Both the position numbers and the translations under genes were made by a program. A stretch of DNA of 64,000 bases from an uncultured Mediterraneibacter sp. (GTDB lineage Bacteria; Bacillota; Clostridia; Lachnospirales; Lachnospiraceae). The stretch is taken from positions 83,262 to 147,261 of the forward strand of contig CAKRDD010000006.1 in the NCBI GenBank assembly GCA_934309345.1, in the 5' to 3' direction. How positions within the stretch are numbered: position 1 is the first letter of the stretch; the number at the start of each line of letters is the position of its first letter. Shown here one piece after another: positions 61,177 through 64,000 of this stretch. The notes under the pieces are model-generated. The model made no database searches and had not been told where the DNA came from. It saw only the letters and a list, made by a program, of their open reading frames with translations.

Positions 61177-63231
61177 ATGGCAGTTAAAAAAGGTACTTTA
61201 TCAATTGACAGCGAAAACATTTTTCCTATTATCAAGAAATGGGTTTATTCAGACCATGACATTTTTGTCCGTGAGCTCGTATCCAACGGATGTGATGCGA
61301 TCACAAAGTTGAAAAAGCTGGATATGATGGGAGAATATGAACTTCCGGAAGGATACAAACCGAAGATTGAAGTAATTGTCAATCCAGAAGAGAAGACAAT
61401 GAAGTTTATCGATAACGGACTTGGTATGACAGCTGAAGAAGTAGAGGAGTACATCACTCAGATTGCATTTTCAGGTGCGACACAGTTCCTTGAGAAATAC
61501 AAAGATAAGACAACGGATGATGAGATGATCGGACACTTCGGTCTTGGATTCTACTCAGCATTCATGGTAGCTGATGAAGTTCAGATTGATACTCTTTCCT
61601 ATAAAGAAGGTGCGAAACCGGTACACTGGGCAAGTGAAGGCGGTACAGAGTATGAGATGCAGGAAGGAAATAAGACAACAGTCGGAACAGAGATCACACT
61701 GTATCTGAACGAGGACAGTCTTGAGTTTGCAAATGAATACCGTGCAAGAGAAGTGCTTGAGAGATACTGTTCTTTCATGCCGACAGATATCTTCCTTTCC
61801 AAGGCAAATGCAGAGCCTGAGTATGACACAATCGATGAGAATGATGTTCTCGATACAGATACTGTTGTAGAGCACATCACAGAGGAACCAAAGGAAGGCG
61901 AAGAAGGCGAGCCGAAGAAGAAAGCGAAGATTGTAAGACGTCCGGTATCTATCAGTGATACACATCCGCTTTGGACAAAGAATCCGAGTGAGTGTACAAA
62001 GGATGACTATATTGATTTCTACCGCAAGGTATTTATGGATTATAAAGAACCATTGTTCTGGATTCATCTGAACATGGATTATCCATTTAACTTAAAGGGA
62101 ATCCTTTACTTCCCGAAAATCAATACAGAGTATGATTCTATTGAAGGAAAGATCAAACTTTACAATAACCAGGTATTTATCGCAGACAATATTAAAGAAG
62201 TAATCCCAGAGTTCCTGATGGTACTTAAGGGAGTGATTGATTGTCCGGATCTGCCGTTGAACGTATCACGTAGTGCATTGCAGAACGACGGATTTGTAAA
62301 TAAGGTTGCTGATTACATTTCCAAGAAAGTTGCTGACAAGCTGAATGGAATGTTCAAGACAGACCGTGAGAACTATGAGAAATACTGGGATGACATCAGT
62401 CCATTCATCAAGTTCGGTTGCCTGAAAGATGAGAAATTCGGCGAGAAGATGAAGAATTCTATGCTTTACAAGAATCTTGATCATAAATACATGACTCTCG
62501 AAGATATCATCAAAGAAGCCAAAGGTGAGGAAGCAGAAGCTGCCAAGACAGAGGAAGCTAAGACAGAAGAAACAAAAACAGATGCAGAAGAGTCAAAAGA
62601 CGCGGATGCGAAGGAAGAAGAGAAGACAAGAATCTTCTATGTAACAGATGAAGTACAGCAGAGCCAGTACATCAACATGTTCAAGGCCCAGGGACAGGAT
62701 GCGATCATTCTGACACATAACATTGATTCTGCATTTATCACATACCTGGAGCAGAAACACCAGGAAGTTCAGTTCCTGCGAATTGATGCAGATGTACATG
62801 ATTCCCTGAAGGATGAAGTTGCAGAGGATGAGAAGGAAGAATTCCAGAAGACAACAGACAGCCTTGTTGAAATCTTCCGCAAAGAGCTTGGCAATGAGAA
62901 TCTTGATGTCAAAGTTGAAAAACTCAAAGATGAGAATGTAGCATCTATGGCAGTTCTTTCTGAGGAAAACAGAAGAATGCAGGAGATGATGAAGATGTAT
63001 GGTATGGGCGGCATGGATGCATCCATGTTCGGAAGCCAGGCAACACTGGTACTCAATGCTAACCATCCACTTGTTCAGTTCCTTGTAGCGAATAAGGACA
63101 GTGAGAACGTATCAATCATCTGCAAACAGCTGTATGATCTTGCAATGCTCGCTCACAAGCCATTAAGTCCGGAAGAGATGACAGCATTCGTTAAGAGAAG
63201 CAATGATATTATGATGCTTCTGACAAAATAA
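61177..63231 (+). CDS. htpG: Molecular chaperone HtpG (Hsp90 family)
   Basis: 684 residues. The N-terminal ATPase has ELVSNGCDA, DNGLGMT and GHFGLGFYSAFMVAD. The middle domain has the catalytic arginine region (LPLNVSRSALQND) and the C-terminal dimerisation domain ends the protein. Two charged insertions stand out: one between N and middle domains (about 234-256, EEPKEGEEGEPKKKAK) and one of about 35 residues near 449-482, made of Glu, Ala, Lys and Thr. AAGGAG precedes the ATG. Expression is likely HrcA-controlled through CIRCE. Confidence 0.96.
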   Translation: MAVKKGTLSIDSENIFPIIKKWVYSDHDIFVRELVSNGCDAITKLKKLDMMGEYELPEGYKPKIEVIVNPEEKTMKFIDNGLGMTAEEVEEYITQIAFSGATQFLEKYKDKTTDDEMIGHFGLGFYSAFMVADEVQIDTLSYKEGAKPVHWASEGGTEYEMQEGNKTTVGTEITLYLNEDSLEFANEYRAREVLERYCSFMPTDIFLSKANAEPEYDTIDENDVLDTDTVVEHITEEPKEGEEGEPKKKAKIVRRPVSISDTHPLWTKNPSECTKDDYIDFYRKVFMDYKEPLFWIHLNMDYPFNLKGILYFPKINTEYDSIEGKIKLYNNQVFIADNIKEVIPEFLMVLKGVIDCPDLPLNVSRSALQNDGFVNKVADYISKKVADKLNGMFKTDRENYEKYWDDISPFIKFGCLKDEKFGEKMKNSMLYKNLDHKYMTLEDIIKEAKGEEAEAAKTEEAKTEETKTDAEESKDADAKEEEKTRIFYVTDEVQQSQYINMFKAQGQDAIILTHNIDSAFITYLEQKHQEVQFLRIDADVHDSLKDEVAEDEKEEFQKTTDSLVEIFRKELGNENLDVKVEKLKDENVASMAVLSEENRRMQEMMKMYGMGGMDASMFGSQATLVLNANHPLVQFLVANKDSENVSIICKQLYDLAMLAHKPLSPEEMTAFVKRSNDIMMLLTK

Positions 63232-63238
63232 TAAAGTA

Positions 63239-63277
63239 AAATGCTGAGAAACACGTTCTATGAGTTTCTCAGCATTT
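63239..63277 (+). terminator. First terminator after htpG
   Basis: AAATGCTGAGAAAC pairs with GTTTCTCAGCATTT; few T residues follow, so it may act with the next one. Confidence 0.65.
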
Positions 63278-63290
63278 GTGGTAATAAGTT

Positions 63291-63332
63291 CAGCCGCTTC
63301 ACGATTATTTGACCGTGAGGCGGCTGTTTTTA
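63291..63332 (+). terminator. Second terminator after htpG
   Basis: CAGCCGCTTCAC pairs with GTGAGGCGGCTG, followed by five T residues. Confidence 0.88.
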
Positions 63333-63335
63333 TAT

Positions 63336-63535
63336 ATTAGGAGCGTGCCCAGCAAAGCTGGGGCACACCAATCGGTGTAAGTCCGATTATGGTAATCACC
63401 AGTGAGCCATATAGTCAAATCCGGTGCGTTGTAGTAATACAGGGTACTAAGCGGATGGGTAATGTAGCTTCATAAGAAGTGCTAACAATCATGCAGACCG
63501 CAACATAAAGTGAATCCTGCCGTATCGTAAATAAA
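63336..63535 (+). ncRNA. Group II intron-like 5' RNA segment, apparently without its reverse transcriptase
   Basis: A structured, non-coding stretch starting just after a terminator. GTGCCCAGC and GCTGGGGCAC form a stem near the start; AATCGG and CCGATT another around GTGTAAGT; then GGTAATCACC, GAGCCATATAGTC, AAATCCGGTGCG and, near the end, GCAGACCGCAACATAAAGTGAATCC. The order and wording are like the 5' domain I region of bacterial group II introns, and class C introns are known to insert after terminators. No maturase follows; a different frame does. The recognition is from memory, so confidence is modest. Confidence 0.42.
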
Positions 63536-63967
63536 ACTTCTCTCAAAAGGAGGAGAAAAGAGGAAGATATCCTGAATCGAATTTTTGACCTGGCAGAGTC
63601 CGAATCTGTAAGAGGGACTCATCCGGAACTGGAAGAATCTTTGAGAATAGTGGATGCAACGATCGGAACATTGATCAAACAGATCAATGGTGTGGTTGCC
63701 GGACAGGATACAAGGATCGAGGATCTGAAAGAAAAACTTAATCAAGCGATTGAAGAAAAACAGGCTGCATTGGAGCAGGCCAAGGAAAGAGAAGATGCAG
63801 CAAAAGAGTTTGAAGCAGAAATCCGTAAGGCAGATGCCGAAAATGTGCGTTTGCAGATGGAACTGGGATTCATCAACCGGTATCCTAAGCTAAAACAAGG
63901 AATGAATCCCTATAGGAACATAGTTTTGAGAAACGAAAAGAATTCATCAGGAGAAAAAGAAAAATAG
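63509..63967 (+). CDS. Coiled-coil ORF without a usual start codon, possibly truncated
   Basis: The frame is open from 63509 to a TAG at 63965-63967. The first accepted start inside it is TTG 63641, which lacks a ribosome site, yet protein-like sequence (ILNRIFDLAESESVRGTHPE) extends upstream to just after AAGGAGG (63547-63553). Either a rare start such as CTG 63572 is used, or the 5' end was replaced by the intron-like segment. The product is helical: GTLIKQINGVVAGQD, then a Lys/Glu/Gln coiled coil and a basic NPYRNIVLRNEK tail. Family not recognised. Confidence 0.5.
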   Translation, partial: SESCRIVNKTSLKRRRKEEDILNRIFDLAESESVRGTHPELEESLRIVDATIGTLIKQINGVVAGQDTRIEDLKEKLNQAIEEKQAALEQAKEREDAAKEFEAEIRKADAENVRLQMELGFINRYPKLKQGMNPYRNIVLRNEKNSSGEKEK

Positions 63968-64000
63968 CAAAGAATCGAGTTGCCGCTGCTAATCCTACTT

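Overview
The window reads as chromosomal DNA of a gut-type Lachnospiraceae bacterium (Firmicutes, Clostridia; a relative of Dorea, Mediterraneibacter or Blautia). The pointers are strong AGGAGG-type ribosome-binding sites with some TTG starts, an A/T-rich AAA/GAA/ATT codon style, a large Firmicutes-type SRP RNA, an ntp-type V-ATPase, LL-diaminopimelate aminotransferase, PyrK/PyrD type 1B, AddAB, a CIRCE operator, and many short membrane or hypothetical proteins of kinds typical of this family. The species assignment is inference. Most of the window is ordinary core genome; no prophage, CRISPR array or intact transposase was seen.

Layout. 1-5.5 kb: a partial minus-strand gene, tadA, SRP RNA, a DUF2798 membrane protein, a B12-type radical SAM protein, then a 33-residue membrane peptide, a HypE/PurM-like protein and trmL. 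5.75-14.7 kb: a nine-gene V-type ATPase operon in the Enterococcus hirae order (F-I-K-E-C-G-A-B-D), closed by a terminator; the rotor subunit keeps the Na+-site residues. 14.8-20.9 kb: a TetR regulator, a membrane-anchored polysaccharide deacetylase, an EF-G/TetM-like GTPase fused to a Rae1-like NYN ribonuclease domain, a zinc-ribbon/CD225 protein and a DUF2752 protein. 21-24.8 kb: pyrF-pyrK-pyrD-pyrE plus a 49-residue membrane peptide. 24.8-27.7 kb: VanZ-like protein, membrane protein and a long M29-like aminopeptidase. 27.8-31.4 kb: purE-purM-purN-purD. 31.5-39.4 kb: trxA, addB-addA and a DUF1294 protein. 39.5-46.8 kb: dapL, a large wall-anchored surface protein (minus strand), rpiB, a CmpB-type membrane protein with an 11-residue repeat, nth and small hypotheticals. 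46.9-51.6 kb: tRNA-Gly(UCC), xpt, an OmpR-type two-component pair and an AIM24 protein. 51.6-60.3 kb: a YheO-type regulator divergent from ridA, a hairpin-rich repeat-like element, hydE (minus), acylphosphatase, proC, a thioredoxin-reductase-like protein, a DUF6106-like protein, a PucR/CdaR regulator and an MsmK/UgpC-type ABC ATPase (minus), and an unknown protein. 60.4-64 kb: cyclophilin, CIRCE-htpG, tandem terminators, a group II intron-like RNA segment and a coiled-coil ORF with no normal start codon.

How the genes work together: the pyr and pur clusters cover nucleotide synthesis (xpt adds salvage), the V-ATPase couples ATP to ion transport, AddAB and Nth serve DNA repair, and SRP RNA, tadA, trmL and the GTPase-NYN protein serve translation. 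The items most worth following up are the GTPase-Rae1 fusion (16793-19546), the hairpin-rich element between ridA and hydE, and the intron-like segment at the right end. Start codons were re-chosen where the ribosome-binding site argued against the longest frame; -35/-10 and terminator calls were made by eye.
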